Notes: generated by a model not told the origin, from the sequence alone. DNA of 64,000 nt from Saposhnikovia divaricata (GCA_036435485.1 CM071599.1:207923178-207987177), one strand, 5' to 3'. Positions 30,767 through 43,500 are shown, counted from the first letter of the stretch. Program-made: numbers and translations.

Positions 30767-33700
30767 ATGCGAACTATTTGGATTAGGGATAATTCTTCTA
30801 GACTAGTGAGATCGTTTGAGATTTCTTCATCGTCTAATTCCGAGTCTTTAGATTATTCCGAACCTATAGTAAACATGGCCATGTCTCTTAAGGACCGTTG
30901 CTACCCCACCCGTTCCGCTCAACCTTCGTGCATCACTCTTCCTCCCGTAAATGGTAATAATTTCGAGATCAAAGCTCACCATATTAACATGTTACCTAAG
31001 TTTACCGGGAGTGATGGTGTGGACCCGTATCTCTTTCTTCATGAATTTGAGGAGGTTTGCGCATTGCAAAAACTCCAACATCTTTCCGAGGACTCCATTA
31101 GGCTAAGACTTATCAACTTCGCTTTAAAAGAAAATGCAAAAAAAATGGTTGTATAGTCTACCCGTCAATTCTATTTCCACGTGGGAGGGATTTGTGGTTA
31201 TTTTTCTAAAAAAATATTTTCCAAACCATAAGACTACGAGAATTACAAACGAAATAAATCAATTTCATCAAAAGGAAAACGAGTCTTTTTGGAAATATTT
31301 TTTATCGTTTTAAAAATCTTCTATCACAATGCCCCCACCACGGAATAGAAAAATGGAGGCTTTGTAAGATCGTTTATGAGGCCTTAGATGGACCAACAAC
31401 CGCGTTGTTGGAATCTATGTGCCAAGGAAAATTCATGGAGAAAGATGAGGACGAGGGTTGGAAATTTTTCGAAGAATTAGCCGAGAAGACCATGTTGTGG
31501 GAGTCGACTAGGGAACCTAACAAGTCTAATGAGTCGTCTAGTTCATCTAGGGGTTTGCATTCGATCGGTAATTCGATTGCAACCGATGCCAAATTAGCCA
31601 CTCTAACTAGAAGACTCGAAGCCCTAGAAACTAGTAAGGCCCCCTCAAATGTGTCTATGTGCCCTAATTTTAGTCAAGGTTTTTCGGACTATCCCGCTTT
31701 TGATCAAGTTAATGCGATATCTCAACCACCCACTAGGAACGACCCGTTTGCTCCTACTTACAATCCCGGGTGGAGGAATCACCCGAATTTCTCGTGGAAC
31801 CAAGGGCCAAATTACCAAAATCCGCCTTCTTTTCAACCTTCTTTTCAAAATGCTCCATCTTTTCAAAGGCCTAATCAAAATTCTTTCTCGACTCCAAATC
31901 AAGGTCCTTTTCCAAACCCTACTCAAAATCTCGGTCCTTATCCAACTCAACCTTCTTATCCAAATCAAGCACCCGCCCACCCACCCGGCTTTCATGAATC
32001 GGATAAGAGACTTAATTCTTTGGAAAAGACTCTTGATGCGCTTTTAAAATCAACGACTAATTTGGCTCAATCTCAACAAACTTTCATGCAAACCATGACT
32101 CAAGATAGGCAACTTTTGAATGCTAGTACTCAAGACTTATCTAAGTTAGAGGTTCAAGTGAGTCAATTAGCCAACGCCATGTGTGAGCTAGAGAAGAATA
32201 AGTTCCCGAGTCAACCTGAGGTTAACCCTAAATTCCCTATAAACCAAAGACCTCATGAAAGTGTGAATGCTGTCATTTCTTTAAGGTCGGGAAAACAAGT
32301 CGATAATCAAGTAGGAATCGAGTCTTCCGAAGACGAAAAAGACGAGTCAAATGTTGAATCCAATCCTAAACTCGATCCTTCAAACCATATTCCAAATCCC
32401 GAGCCTTTCAAGTCACCTAATCTCACACCTTTAACTCTTGAACCTTCATCTCCAAATCTATCCCCGAGTCATCAAAATCTTCTCATTCACCAATTTCACC
32501 GAATGAACCTTCGTCTCTTAGTAAATCACTTCAAAAATCTACTCCCGAAGAACCTATCGAACGAGTCTTTAAGCCTAAAGCTCCTTATCCGCAAAGACTC
32601 CTTCCTAATAAACAATTGCCTCAAGTAGAAAAGATTTTGGAAGTTTTCAAACAAGTCGAGATCAACATTCCTCTTTTAGACGTGATTCAACAAGTTCCCT
32701 CCTATGCGAAATGTCTTAAAGAGTTGTGTACTCATAAACGAACCACCCAAGTCCCTAATAAAGCCTTCTTGACGTCCCAAGTGAGCTCAATTCTTTCTAA
32801 CCAAATTCCCGTGAAGTACAAGGACCCCGATTGTCCTACTATTTCATGTGTCACATGCAATACTTTCGTGGATAAAGCTTTACTCGACTTAGGTGCTAGT
32901 GTCAATCTCCTTCCATTTTCTGTCTACCAAGCCCTAGGGTTAGGTGAGCTGAAGCAAACGAATATGACCCTTCAATTAGCTTATCGTTCTGTTAAAATGC
33001 CTAAGGGATTAATTGAAGATGTTTTAATCAAAATTGGTGATTTTTTCTTCCCGGTTGATTTTGTTGTCCTCGAGACTCAACCCGTCACGAATCCTAAGAA
33101 CCAAATTCCGATCATTCTAGGACGACCTTTTCTTGCTACATCTAATGCCTTGATCAACTGTAGGAATGGTTCTATGAAACTCACATTTGGTAACATGACC
33201 TTGGACCTTAACATTTTCAATGTAGGAAAAGAACCCAATGAGCTTTATGAGCAATCAACAGGGGTTAACGTGGTCAATAAGTTTTCCACTTGGTCTAGCT
33301 TCGAGGATAGTGAGATTGAGTCTCTTCTCGTTGAGGATTTTAAAGTCAACCATGAGTCTAATCGAGAGTACTCTGATTCGTTAAGGGACATGACTTCGGA
33401 AGAGATGTTGAGAGAGTTGGATGCCATTTGTTCCCCGTGGGAGACTAAACCCGAGGATGCTATTGTTGAACCCATTGTCAAAACTTCCGTTGGTGAACAA
33501 CCTACATTCGGTGAGTTCTTAGGGGACTTGTTAGAAATTCGTTCCAAGTATGAGATTCCACCCAAGATTGTTGGTAGTGTTGAGCCGGTTTATAAGAGTC
33601 CTGTTGGACCACCGCCACTTGCATTTGACTTGACTTTGTATCGTCCTGAATTTGATCAACAGCCTTTAGGAGAAAACGAACACTCATCTTCTGTCATTCC

Positions 33701-33917
33701 TAGTGATTCATCCCAAGATCATACTTTCATTATCTCTAATTTGCTTAAACAAAATAAAGAAGCCTTAAGTTGGTTTAGGGAGAACACTAATGATTCTTGT
33801 ACTAATAGGTTGAATGATCCCATATTGCTGGAGAAAATTTGTTCTAATCCAAATTTTCAAAAATGTCTTGAATTTTTCTCTCAGCTTCATCCCACTTTTC
33901 CCACCGGCATCGGCTAA
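30767..33917 (+). pseudogene. gag: gag-protease of element D, frameshifted
   Basis: Starts at ATG 30767 (MRT). Three frames must be joined to read it: 30767 to about 31140, then to about 32470 in a second frame, then 32616-33917 in a third, with an extra shift near 31300. Two of the breaks lie in A or T homopolymers (31138-31145 and about 31296-31303). Recognisable parts are the capsid-like domain (NNFEIKAHHINMLPKF), a Pro/Gln/Asn/Phe-rich linker (31660-31990) and a retropepsin-like DLGASVNLLPFSVY with IILGRPFLAT. It ends at TAG/TAA-bounded 33917 with no enzyme domain beyond protease. It is homologous to the frame of C in order and motif but distinctly diverged in sequence. Confidence 0.82.
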
Positions 33918-35601
33918 TTCGGTTTTATTCTTTTGCCTCCCCTCGTGTAAGATAGGTATGGGGGAGGAGTGTGTGCGTGTGTGAGTTGTTTTCTCTTGTA
34001 ATTTTGAGAAATTTTCAGTCTCCGTCATCCCTTATCAGGTATTTCCTCAACTTTCTCATTTCTCTTTTCTTTTGCATTTGCATACATTGAGGACAATGCA
34101 TGATTTAGGTATGGGGGGGGTTTTTAGTGTAAATAGTAAAAATCGAAAAATCCAAAAAAAATAAAAAATGAAAAAAATCACAAAAAGAGTTCTTTTCGTA
34201 TTCTAGTCTTGTTAATTGATTGCTAGTTGCTTGATGCACCCTTGCATGCTATGATAATCTTATGATCCATTAGCTTTTGTTTGAGAAGTGATTTGCTAAA
34301 GTTCTTGTTCACACACTTACACTAGCAAGGTGAAGCTAGTAGACTTATTTGAATTGTGCATGAAATTAGAAGGACATGATTAGGTGTAAGATGATTTGGT
34401 CTTCATGCTTTGAGTACAAGTAGGTGCATTGAGGATACCTTTACTTGAGATTGATTATGTTTTACCAGACCAAGTGAGTTTTGAGCCTATATGCACATCT
34501 TTTGCATTTATATTCGTTTGCTTGAGTGTCCACTTGTCATTTGCATCGCTAGCACTTGTTTGAGTTCCTTCTTGAAATACATGACATTAATTGATGATAA
34601 AATGATAAAGGCACTTAGGAATAACCCATATTTCCCAAAATATCCACACCATTCTTATGTGATCAATTAGTTAACCCTTTGAGCATAATCATTTTCTTTC
34701 GGTGACACACCACATTACTCGCCTAAGACCTTTTACTTGTTTAGCCTTACGTATTCTTGATCCCATTTTGTCAAAGGCTAGTAGGAACTTGAGGGAGCAA
34801 TAAGGTGTGTGAAATAGGGTTTACTATTGTTCATAACTTTCGAGGAAATATTTGTTGTTACCTTTCTAGTCGATGTTCAAGTTAAATCTAAGTAAGGATT
34901 ATTGCTACATTTATCTTAGCTCTCATAAAAAAAATAAAAAAAATAATAATAAAGAAAAAAAAGAGAAAAAAGAAAAAAAAAGAAAATATTTACATGAGAG
35001 CATACTTATGTTTTTTGTAATCCTCCTTCATTCGACTAGTCAAGTCTTTTTGTTGAAAATGAAAATAAATTGTGTGGGGAGGAAGTTTGGTGTTGTGCAT
35101 GTTTTTCATGGTGACTACTAGCTTTTGACACTTCACCTTATTTTGGCCTTTCTTGACATACCTTGTCCCTAGCCCCATTACGACCCTAATAAAGACATTT
35201 TGATTGTCATTATTAATGTATGTTGTGATTTAAGTTGGAATGATACCAAGTGTCAAGCATGCATTTGATTTTGTTGGAATTGAGTGATACACTTACCCTT
35301 GTTCTTGAGTGAATATTCTTTTGTGAGTGAAAGGTGAGGTATTGCTTATTTGTTTTTTGCATAAGAGATCTCAAGTTTTGACTCTGAGGTGTGCCCTTGT
35401 AGACTTAGCATGGTTACCAATAATTTTTGCACTTGACATGAACTTATAATCACTCTTGCATGGTTCTTTAAGTAGACTATGTGAATCCTTGCACTTTCCA
35501 CACCAAGACTTTGCAACTTCATTTTGATTCTTAAGTTGATGTATCATGAGAGGACATGTATGTGTGGTGTGCATTGTCATGTGATCTTTTATACAAGCTG
35601 G
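33918..35601 (+). other. 3' untranslated region of D
   Basis: No supported gene. Contains two internal polypurine-like tracts (TAGGTATGGGGG at about 33954 and 34106) resembling the terminal one, an A-rich run (34926-34985), and otherwise unique sequence. ORFs here are short and overlap low-complexity runs. Confidence 0.6.
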
Positions 35602-35720
35602 ATGGATTTTGTGGGTACATTCACTATAGGCCCTCACGAGACTTCACTCGTCCACTAGGGCTGCCTAGGGGTTTAAAGGGCTTGTTGCATATGCCAAATG
35701 CAACCGTCACACCTACGAAA
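35602..35720 (+). promoter_or_regulatory. Conserved pre-polypurine-tract block, copy in D
   Basis: About 104 bp nearly identical to element C 16577-16680: only three or four substitutions seen by eye, despite strong divergence of the coding parts and LTRs. Holds the perfect hairpin GTTGCAT...ATGCAAC at 35684-35704. It lies about 65 bp upstream of the terminal polypurine tract. Confidence 0.8.
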
Positions 35721-35785
35721 AGGAGTATAGGACTTTACATCTAGATTTTCATTTTGTTTTTATTTTCCTCGAGGACGAGCAAAAG

Positions 35786-35802
35786 ATAGGTATGGGGGCA
35801 TT
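35786..35802 (+). other. Polypurine tract of element D
   Basis: TAGGTATGGGGGCATTT immediately before the LTR start TGATAAGTGC. Confidence 0.75.
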
Positions 35803-36632
35803 TGATAAGTGCATATTTTTGCATATTTTATTTACCTATTTATTGCTTGAACTCGTGTTTTAATAATTTATTTTGTTGCATTTCAGGTAAATCGTAAATA
35901 AATAAAGAAATGACAAAATAAATAAATAAAGTGCAAGGAAGGGAAAAAGGAGGAAGAAAAAGGACCAAAAATGAAAGAAGGAAAAGAATTAGGAGCTTGG
36001 AGCAAAAGGAATATTTCAAGACAAGTGGAAGGTGGAGATCATCCCAACACATTAGAAAAGTGTATGGCCAAGATCAACTCTTCAAAGCTTAAGGGGGAAT
36101 GAAACAAATAGATGGCTAGGATTTCACCACCACACAACCCAAATGTATGGTGGGGATTTACCCAACACCCCCTTAACCATAATTCCTATCCTATAAATAC
36201 CCCCTCACCCCCCTTTATTGAGTAACTTAGATTTTAGGGTAGTTTTAATTTCTTGTATTTTCTTTAGTTTCAAATCTTGTAAACACTCTACTATAATTAA
36301 TGCAATTTTTATTTTCTTTACTTCTTGTCTTGCTCTTTCGTTATTGTTGCCTCGTTTCGTTATTTTCGTAAATCCAAGTAGTGGACAAAGTAGCGAAAGC
36401 TAACCACTATGGGTTGAAATTAACGAAACTTTAATTTCTTGTTTTTAGTTTTTAATTCGTAGTAAGCCCCTTTAAAAATCAATTTTATTGTGGGTCTTAA
36501 TTTTAAGTCATCAACTTAAGGTAGTTTAATTTTAATTTCTGAGTTTATTTTCTAGGTTTTCTAATTAATTTTCAAAAAAAAAACACACAAAAATATTCGA
36601 TTCACAAATTTACAGTTTTTTTTATCGTTGTT
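35803..36632 (+). repeat. Truncated 3' LTR of element D
   Basis: About 830 bp that match the first 830 bp of the solo LTR at 37535-39727 with only a handful of differences. TATAAATA lies at 36192-36199. A TAGTGG...CCACTA stem at about 36379-36409 sits where A, C and G carry their larger stem. Similarity ends near 36630 at a junction with AT-rich DNA. The remaining 1.36 kb of the LTR is missing. Confidence 0.85.
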
Positions 36633-37529
36633 AGAAATAGAAAAGGTTTTCGAATTTGTTAGGAAGAAAAAAGTATATATTCGAAATAGAAAAAAAAAAT
36701 TATCTTCTTATATTATATATTCGAAATAGAAAAGAAATTTTAAATTCTTATATATATACAATCATTATTTCTAATAATCAAATTTTATCACCATGTTTGT
36801 AATCATATTTACTCGATTTATAAACAATTTTATGTATTCCAAAAATATTATATAAAAAAAATCATACTTTATATGCATTATAAACACTATTATAATTACA
36901 CTAAATATTTAAACATTGTTATACTTTATCATGTTTTAAATATGTTTAAACACAGTTATCATCATACTTTATTATGATTTTGCACTTTCAAATTCTAATT
37001 ACACTGATTCTCTTATAGCTTTTTATGTTTTTTAAACTGAAACTAAAGTAAAAAAGGATTTAATATTTAAATATTTATTATTGTATATACTTGGTATTTT
37101 TAAAATATATGCAACGGGCGTCGGCCTAAAAATTGTGAGGCAAAATCGATAATCTAAGTCAAAGAGTATTTTAGTATTCAAAGTTTTATTATTGTGTATG
37201 CTTAGTATTTTTATAATATATACAAACGGGTGTAGGCCTAAAAAATTGCGAGACATAATCAATATAAAAAATATATATGAATAATTTATCTTATTATTTA
37301 TGTATATTTAGTTTATACAATATTGTGTTCACCAATTTATATTGATATTTTAGATATAGTTAAAATTTTAAAAAAGAATTGTGAGGCAAAATCGGTAAGT
37401 CAAAGTCAAAGAGTATTTTAGTATTTAAATTTTATTATGTATGCTTAGTATTTTCATAATATATACAACGGGTGTCGGCCCAAAAAATCGTAAGACAAAA
37501 TCGGTATAAAAAATGTATGAATAATTTAT
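36633..37529. repeat. AT-rich Helitron-like repeats, part 1
   Basis: No gene. Repeated words are ATTCGAAATAGAAAAGG (36633, 36680, 36719) and ACGGGTGTCGGCCTAAAAA-like cores at about 37118, 37227 and 37468. Each core is followed by TGTGAGACAAAATCG-like sequence and, where complete, by a TATACAATATTGTGTTCACC stretch. The same unit recurs to 42062, where it ends in a Helitron-like terminus. Confidence 0.5.
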
Positions 37530-37534
37530 CTTAT

Positions 37535-39727
37535 TGATAAGTGCATATTTTTGCATATTTTATTTACCTATTTATTGCTTGAACTCGTGTTTTAATAATT
37601 TATTTTGTTGCATTTCAGGTAAATCGTAAATAAATAAAGAAATGACAAAATAAATAAATAAAGTGCAAGGAAGGGAAAAAGGAGGAAGAAAAAGGACCAA
37701 AAATGAAAGAAGGAAAAGAATTAGGAGCTTGGAGCAAAAGGAATATTTCAAGACAAGTGGAAGGTGGAGATCATCCCAACACATTAGAAAAATGTATGGC
37801 CAAGATCAACTCTTCAAAGCTTAAGGGGGAATGAAACAAATAGATGGCTAGGATTTCACCACCACACAACCCAAATGTATGGTGGGGATTTACCCAACAC
37901 CCCCTTAACCATAATTCCTATCCTATAAATACCCCCTCACCCCCCTTTATTGAGTAACTTAGATTTTAGGGTAGTTTTAATTTCTTGTATTTTCTTTAGT
38001 TTCAAATCTTGTAAACACTCTACTATAATTAATGCAATTTTTATTTTCTTTATTTCTTGTCTTGCTCTTTCGTTATTGTTGCCTCGTTTCGTTATTTTCG
38101 TAAATCCAAGTAGTGGACAAAGTAGCGAAAGCTAACCACTATGGGTTGAAATTAACGAAACTTTAATTTCGTGCTTTTAGTTTTTAATTCGTAGTAAGCC
38201 CCTTTAAAAATCAATTTTATTGTGGGTCTTAATTTTAAATCATCAACTTAAGGTAGTTTAATTTTAATTTCTGAGTTTATTTTCTAGGTTTTGTAATTAA
38301 TTTTCAAAAAAAAAAACACACAAAAATATTCGATTCACAAATTTACAGTTTTTTTTATAGTTGTAATTTGTGGTTTTATTCGAAAGCATTTCCCTGTTTT
38401 CTTTATCCCTTTCTCTTCGACCAAACCCAGCTCTTGTTTTTCAAGACTCTTTTCTTCTTCTTAAAATACACCCAGCATCTTTCTTCTTCTTTTCGAGTGA
38501 CAAAACACCACGACCCTCTTTGTTTGTTTTTTTCTACGAACTTAAAATCCCTCTCTCTCTCTCTCTCTCCCTATATCTCTATCTATCTCTCTTTCTCAAG
38601 TCACGGATAAACACACCCCCTTTCAATGAATTGTTTTGTTTGATGGAATTGTTTCTGCGTGTGTTTTGGTCGAATTGTTTTCACTTCCTTGTAGTCACCG
38701 AATCTCTTTGATCGAGTCCGAGTTTTATATTTATGTGTCCGACTAATTTGCTTGTTACTGAGTTTTTAAGTTTTAATTGATGTTCTTCACGGTTAGTTTC
38801 ACTGTTCTTGTTTTCGTGCGTGTTTTTCGTGTTTTTCTATCGAATTACTGTGTTTTTCTGTCGAATAAATTTGTTTGTGTTGTTTCACGGTTAGTACTGT
38901 GTTCGAACAATTGCTGGGATTGTTGTTGATTACCGGATTGACATGTGTGTGATGAGTTATGACTGTTCGTCGGTCCTGTTTTCGTGTTTTAAAGTTTTAC
39001 GTTGCGAGTCGTGTTTTTGCGAGTTCAATGCCGAGTTCTAATGTTTGCTGCTTATGTTTAACCGAGTTGTTGTAATCGCCGAGTCAACTCGACTATGTTT
39101 ATTTCTTGTTTATCTGAGTTCATTTGTCTTGGTTAATTCGAGTCACATGTCTGGTTCAGCGTTTTTACATTGCATTGTTGTGGAAAAACAGGCCAAGCAT
39201 CTGAATTGTTTGCTGAACCTTATGTTTCGAAATCCTTTAATAGTATTGCACATGTGCTTCTGAATTCTGTTTATGCATAATACAAGGCTTGTTTTCGAAT
39301 TGCTTTGTGTATTGGTCGCTGCATTGGTTAGTCGAATTGGTGTCTGAATTGCTGTGTTCTGGGTCTGTCCGAGTCGTTCGTTTGCTTTGTTCCGAGTAAG
39401 CTGTGTTTAATTAGAAAATGTTTTAAAACATAATTTAGTTTTAATTTAGAATTAAATAATTTAAAAATAAATTAGGACTTTTAGAATAATTTAGATTTTT
39501 TTTTTTGATTATTTAATTTCCTTTCTCAAAATTAGTTTAAATTTTCTTCTACGAATTAATTAGATTAGTTAGTGTTCAAATTTCCAAAAATACTTGTTCT
39601 AATTCGATTAAATTAGAAATTAAGGTTTGCGAATAAAAATAGTCCCTGTGGAACGAATCAATAAATTTTACAACGAAACGACTTGTGCGCTTGCGATTCA
39701 AATGTCTTAATTATTTCTATCACAACA
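37535..39727 (+). repeat. Solo LTR of the D family
   Basis: 2193 bp, starts TGATAAGTGCATATTT and ends TCACAACA. It is flanked by CTTAT at 37530-37534 and 39728-39732. No internal sequence or partner LTR is present, so it probably arose by recombination between the two LTRs of a full element. TATAAATA lies at 37924-37931. A CT-rich simple repeat lies near 38550-38600. ORFs within it (for example 38370-38711) cross simple repeats and are not supported. Confidence 0.92.
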
Positions 39728-39732
39728 CTTAT

Positions 39733-40145
39733 CATCTATGTATATTTAATTTATACAATATTGTGTTCACCAATTTATATTGATATTATAAAAATATATT
39801 TTGTCGTTTTTTTTCTTAAATGATCTTTATTTATCTATTTATCTATTTTCTAGAGCTCCCCTGTTTTAAATAATAAAACCAAAACTTCATTATTTAGGTC
39901 CTATTTTTTAGAAAAGAAATCAAAACCTCTTTTTTAACATCAGCACTAACATCTTCGAAATAGAAAAGGTTTTCGAATTTGTAAGGAAGAATAATTCAAA
40001 TTTATATATTCAAAATAGAAAAAAAAATTATATTCAAAACTTCATTTTTTTTAATATTAACATATTCGAAATAAAAAAGGTTTTTAAATTTGTATGGAAG
40101 AAGAATTCAAATTTACATATTTGAAATAGGAAAAAAAATTATATT

Positions 40146-40192
<47 letters not shown>

Positions 40193-40837
40193 CAATCAAA
40201 TTTTATCACAATGGTTGTAACCCTTTTTTTTTCCTTCTGTTTGCTTTTGTCTTCGTCTATTTTTGTGCTTTACTTTAGATTTTGTATTTTTCTGTCAGTG
40301 ATTTCGGTACAGAAACACCTGATCGTGTACACAAGAATTTAGAGATCTTTCTCTGTTTGAGAAGTAGAAACACTTGAGAAACATGGCACAATAGGTTTGA
40401 ACTTTTATCATTCACTATTTATTTATTTATTTATTGTTAATTGTTAATTTGTCGTTGTTATCTTCTCATTATTCTTGATCATAATATTCCAACGTCTTCT
40501 TTTAATTAATTCAATCAAATCTGCTCTTTTATCTATATGTATTTATTACAACGGGTGTCGGTCAAAGAGAACGTGACACAAAATCGACGTAAAAAATAAG
40601 TATATGGTTGTTTTTGTCTATATACATATTAAAATTTGTACAATATTGTGTTCACTAATTTATTTATAAATATTTTGTTTTTGATTTCTTTCTTAAATAG
40701 TCTATATTTTGAAAAAATTTAAAAAATATTATAAGATCGTAGAGAAACGTGTCTTATATGTATTTATTATAACGGGTGTCGGCCTAAGAAAACGTGAAAC
40801 AAAATCAACATAAAAAATAAGTATATAGTTTATTAGT

Positions 40838-40893
<56 letters not shown>

Positions 40894-42062
40894 TTTGTAC
40901 TATGTTCATTAATTTATTTATCGATATTTTCTTTTCGATTTCTTTCTTAAATTCATATTTTTAATATTTTTTAAAAAAATATTAAAGGAAATTCTCCAAG
41001 AGGTTGGTGGAGCTTTGTCATCACTCGAAAAGTATTTATCTAATTTTTTAAATTATCTCAATTTTCAAATATAAAATATGCAATCAAGGAAATAAGTGGT
41101 TGTTATTTAAGACAAGTATCACCACTAAACTATATTATAGTTAGTATATAATAAACAAATTCCTACCTCCCAATTCTAATTATTTTACAAGTTCTATACT
41201 GTTGTTATAACTATATTATTATTGTTATTGAAAATCTCCCAATTCTAATTGAACCATAAGAAAATACCACAGGCTTGCAAACCGAAATCAAAGTCAAAAA
41301 GGATTTTAATATTTAAATTTTTATTATTATGTTCGTTTAGTATTTTTATAATATATAAAACGGGTTTTGAAAAAATAGATAGACAAAATCGCTATAAAAA
41401 AATATGTAAATAATTTATCTTATTATCATGTATATTTAATTTATACAATATTCTGTTCACTAATCTATATTGATATTATAGATATACATTTGTAAATTTT
41501 TTTAAAAACTCGAAAGCAATTTATCTAATTTTCTAAATTATCTCAATTTTCAAACTGAAATATGCAATCAAGAAAATAATTGATGTACATAAAATATGTA
41601 ATCAAGAAAATAATTGATATTAATAAAGGTAAGTCTCACCACTAAATTATATTATAGTTAAGATATAAAAAGAAAGTTCGAACCCTTTTTTTTTACATCA
41701 GTATCTCCCAATTCTAATTGAATTCTAAGAAAAATTCACCAACGTGCAAATTAAAATCAAAGTAAAAAAGAATTTAGTATTTAAATTTTTATTAATGTGT
41801 ATGCTTTTTATTTTATAATATATATATATATATATATATATAACAGGTGTCGTGCTAAAAAATTGTGAGACAAAATTGGTATAGAAAATACATGAATAAT
41901 GCATCTTATTATCTTTGTATATTTAAATTATACAAAATTTTGTTCACCAATCTATATCGAAATTATACATATATTTTTTGTAAATTTTTTCTTAAATAAT
42001 CTTTATTTAAGATTTAAAAAATATGTTATAAGGCCGTCGCGAAGCGCGGCTTAGTCGACTAG
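39733..42062. mobile_element. AT-rich Helitron-like repeats, part 2, with a 3' terminus
   Basis: Continuation of the unit interrupted by the solo LTR. ACGGGTGTCGG cores recur near 40550 and 40771, with degenerate ones near 41358 and 41840. The last unit ends with an imperfect hairpin (GCCGTCGC, GAA, GCGCGGC at 42033-42050) and TTAGTCGACTAG, followed by T. This is the layout of a plant Helitron 3' end (hairpin, then CTRR, then T). A degenerate version lies near 40733-40756. AT microsatellites occur at 40149-40192, 40844-40889 and 41817-41842. The 5' end was not located and there is no helicase gene, so this is at most a non-autonomous array. Confidence 0.5.
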
Positions 42063-42630
42063 TTATCTATAAGAGATACAATGTAAATATTATAGTTAAG
42101 GGCAAGATCATTCCATACCTTTCGAAAGTTTACGGGCAAAACAAGAAAATGGGTCCTAATTTTTTTTACTTGCAAATTTTAACAAATAAATCTTGTAATA
42201 TTGCAAATTTAAGTTTTAGTCGATTTGAGTACGAAATATCCAAAAATCAACATTGCAACAAATAAAAACAAACCACGAAAAACAAATTCGTCAAATACTT
42301 CTTAATGTGAAATATGAGATAACTGTATCAACGTTAATGTTCTCCAACATGTATTTTCGATGCACAACATCGCAAGTCCATCCAATCTCTCTCCTGACAT
42401 TGATGATTGCATATAATTTTTGAACAAATTAAATTTTTAAAAATTTCTTTAGATTGATGATTTGATGTAATAGTCATTGGTACTCATAATAAAATTTAAT
42501 AAGTTAATTAAGTGATGATATATTGCTTATGTAAAGCAAGCAATTACATCATAAAGAAAAAAAAATTGTAATTAGTAAGATTTTGCTTTATTTTTTGTCT
42601 ACCTAAACTGATGTATGCTTATAATATTAT
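42063..42630. other. AT-rich intergenic DNA
   Basis: No ORF, repeat end or regulatory site could be supported in this stretch. Confidence 0.5.
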
Positions 42631-42990
42631 ATAGGTGGGTGAGAGAACACATGTTAGTAACAGAACAGAAGAGGAGAAGTTGAGAACCAACGTATTCACC
42701 ACATTTCAAGTTATTTAAAGGTTCTCGATAGGGGCACTTTCACAAAAAAAGTCTTATAATTCTATCTTTTATCTATTCATAAAAAAATTAAAAAAAATTA
42801 ACAAAAATATTTAAAAAAAACTGCTGCCACGTCATCATTTTTTAAATTTTTTTAATTTTTTTTTGATGAATGGATAGAGGGTAGAATTATAAGACTTTTT
42901 CGTATTGAGTGCCCCTGACGGAACCCTTTAGAATAACTTAAAATGTGATGTTCCTATTGTTCTCCAACATATACATATTCTCACCTAAAT
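42631..42990. mobile_element. Inverted-repeat (fold-back) element, MITE-like
   Basis: The two halves are imperfect reverse complements over more than 130 bp. The left arm includes CACATTTCAAGTTATTTAAAGG, GGGGCACT and GTCTTATAATTCTA, and the right arm has their complements in reverse order (TAGAATTATAAGAC, AGTGCCCC, CCTTTAGAATAACTTAAAATGTG). There is no ORF. The ends and target duplication could not be fixed by eye. Confidence 0.6.
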
Positions 42991-43079
42991 CATGCCCTTA
43001 TATAGGTTATAAAATTTGGTATCCCAAATTTTTTTTGGCCGAGGACGATCGATCTGAATGTCCTCCCTTTGAAGAGAAA

Positions 43080-43500
43080 AGGCCCTCAATATCACATTTT
43101 CAACACAATTGGTCCTAAATATCATAAATCAAAAACTTGGCCCCAAATATCACTTCAAGATACAGTATCGTGTAGCGTTTAATTTTTCAACAAAAAACGT
43201 TACTTCGTGTAGCGTTTTATATTTTTTTTTAAAACGCTACATTAAGTTGTGTTTTGGTGGGGGGAAGACGCTAGATTAAACTGTGTTTTGGGGAAAAAAC
43301 GCTAATTTAAGTTGTGTTTTGGGGGAGGAAGACCAAAGATTAAGTTGTGTTTTGGGGTAACACTACACGAAGTAGCGTTTATGCTAAAAAAAAAATTAAA
43401 ACGCTATATTATACTGTGTCTTAGAGTGATATTTGGGACAAAATTTTTGAATTGTGATATTTGAGACCATTTGTGTTGGAAATGTGATAGAAAGGGTCAA
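43080..43500. mobile_element. Inverted-repeat element with internal tandem repeat, MITE-like
   Basis: Terminal arms of about 100 bp pair imperfectly (ATCACATTTTCAACACAA at the left, its near complement at about 43464-43482). Between about 43225 and 43360 a unit of roughly 30 bp containing AAGTTGTGTTTTGGGG is repeated about four times. Noncoding. Confidence 0.55.

Larger units (their letters stand above)
30545..36632 (+). mobile_element. Element D: decayed Athila-like element without pol
   Basis: This host of element A continues from 1-142. It has leader sequence, a frameshifted gag-protease (30767-33917), a long 3' untranslated region, a polypurine tract and an LTR truncated after about 830 bp. 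No reverse transcriptase, RNase H or integrase follows protease. The Gag and protease are related to but clearly diverged from those of A and C. The LTR start TGATAAGTGCATATTT is shared with a solo LTR at 37535. The 5' LTR is outside the window. Confidence 0.8.

Noticed and set aside
36624..36640. Helitron 5' end (ATC) at the truncation point of the D LTR
   Set aside because: The LTR remainder should then follow the 3' terminus at 42062, but 42063 onwards does not match it.
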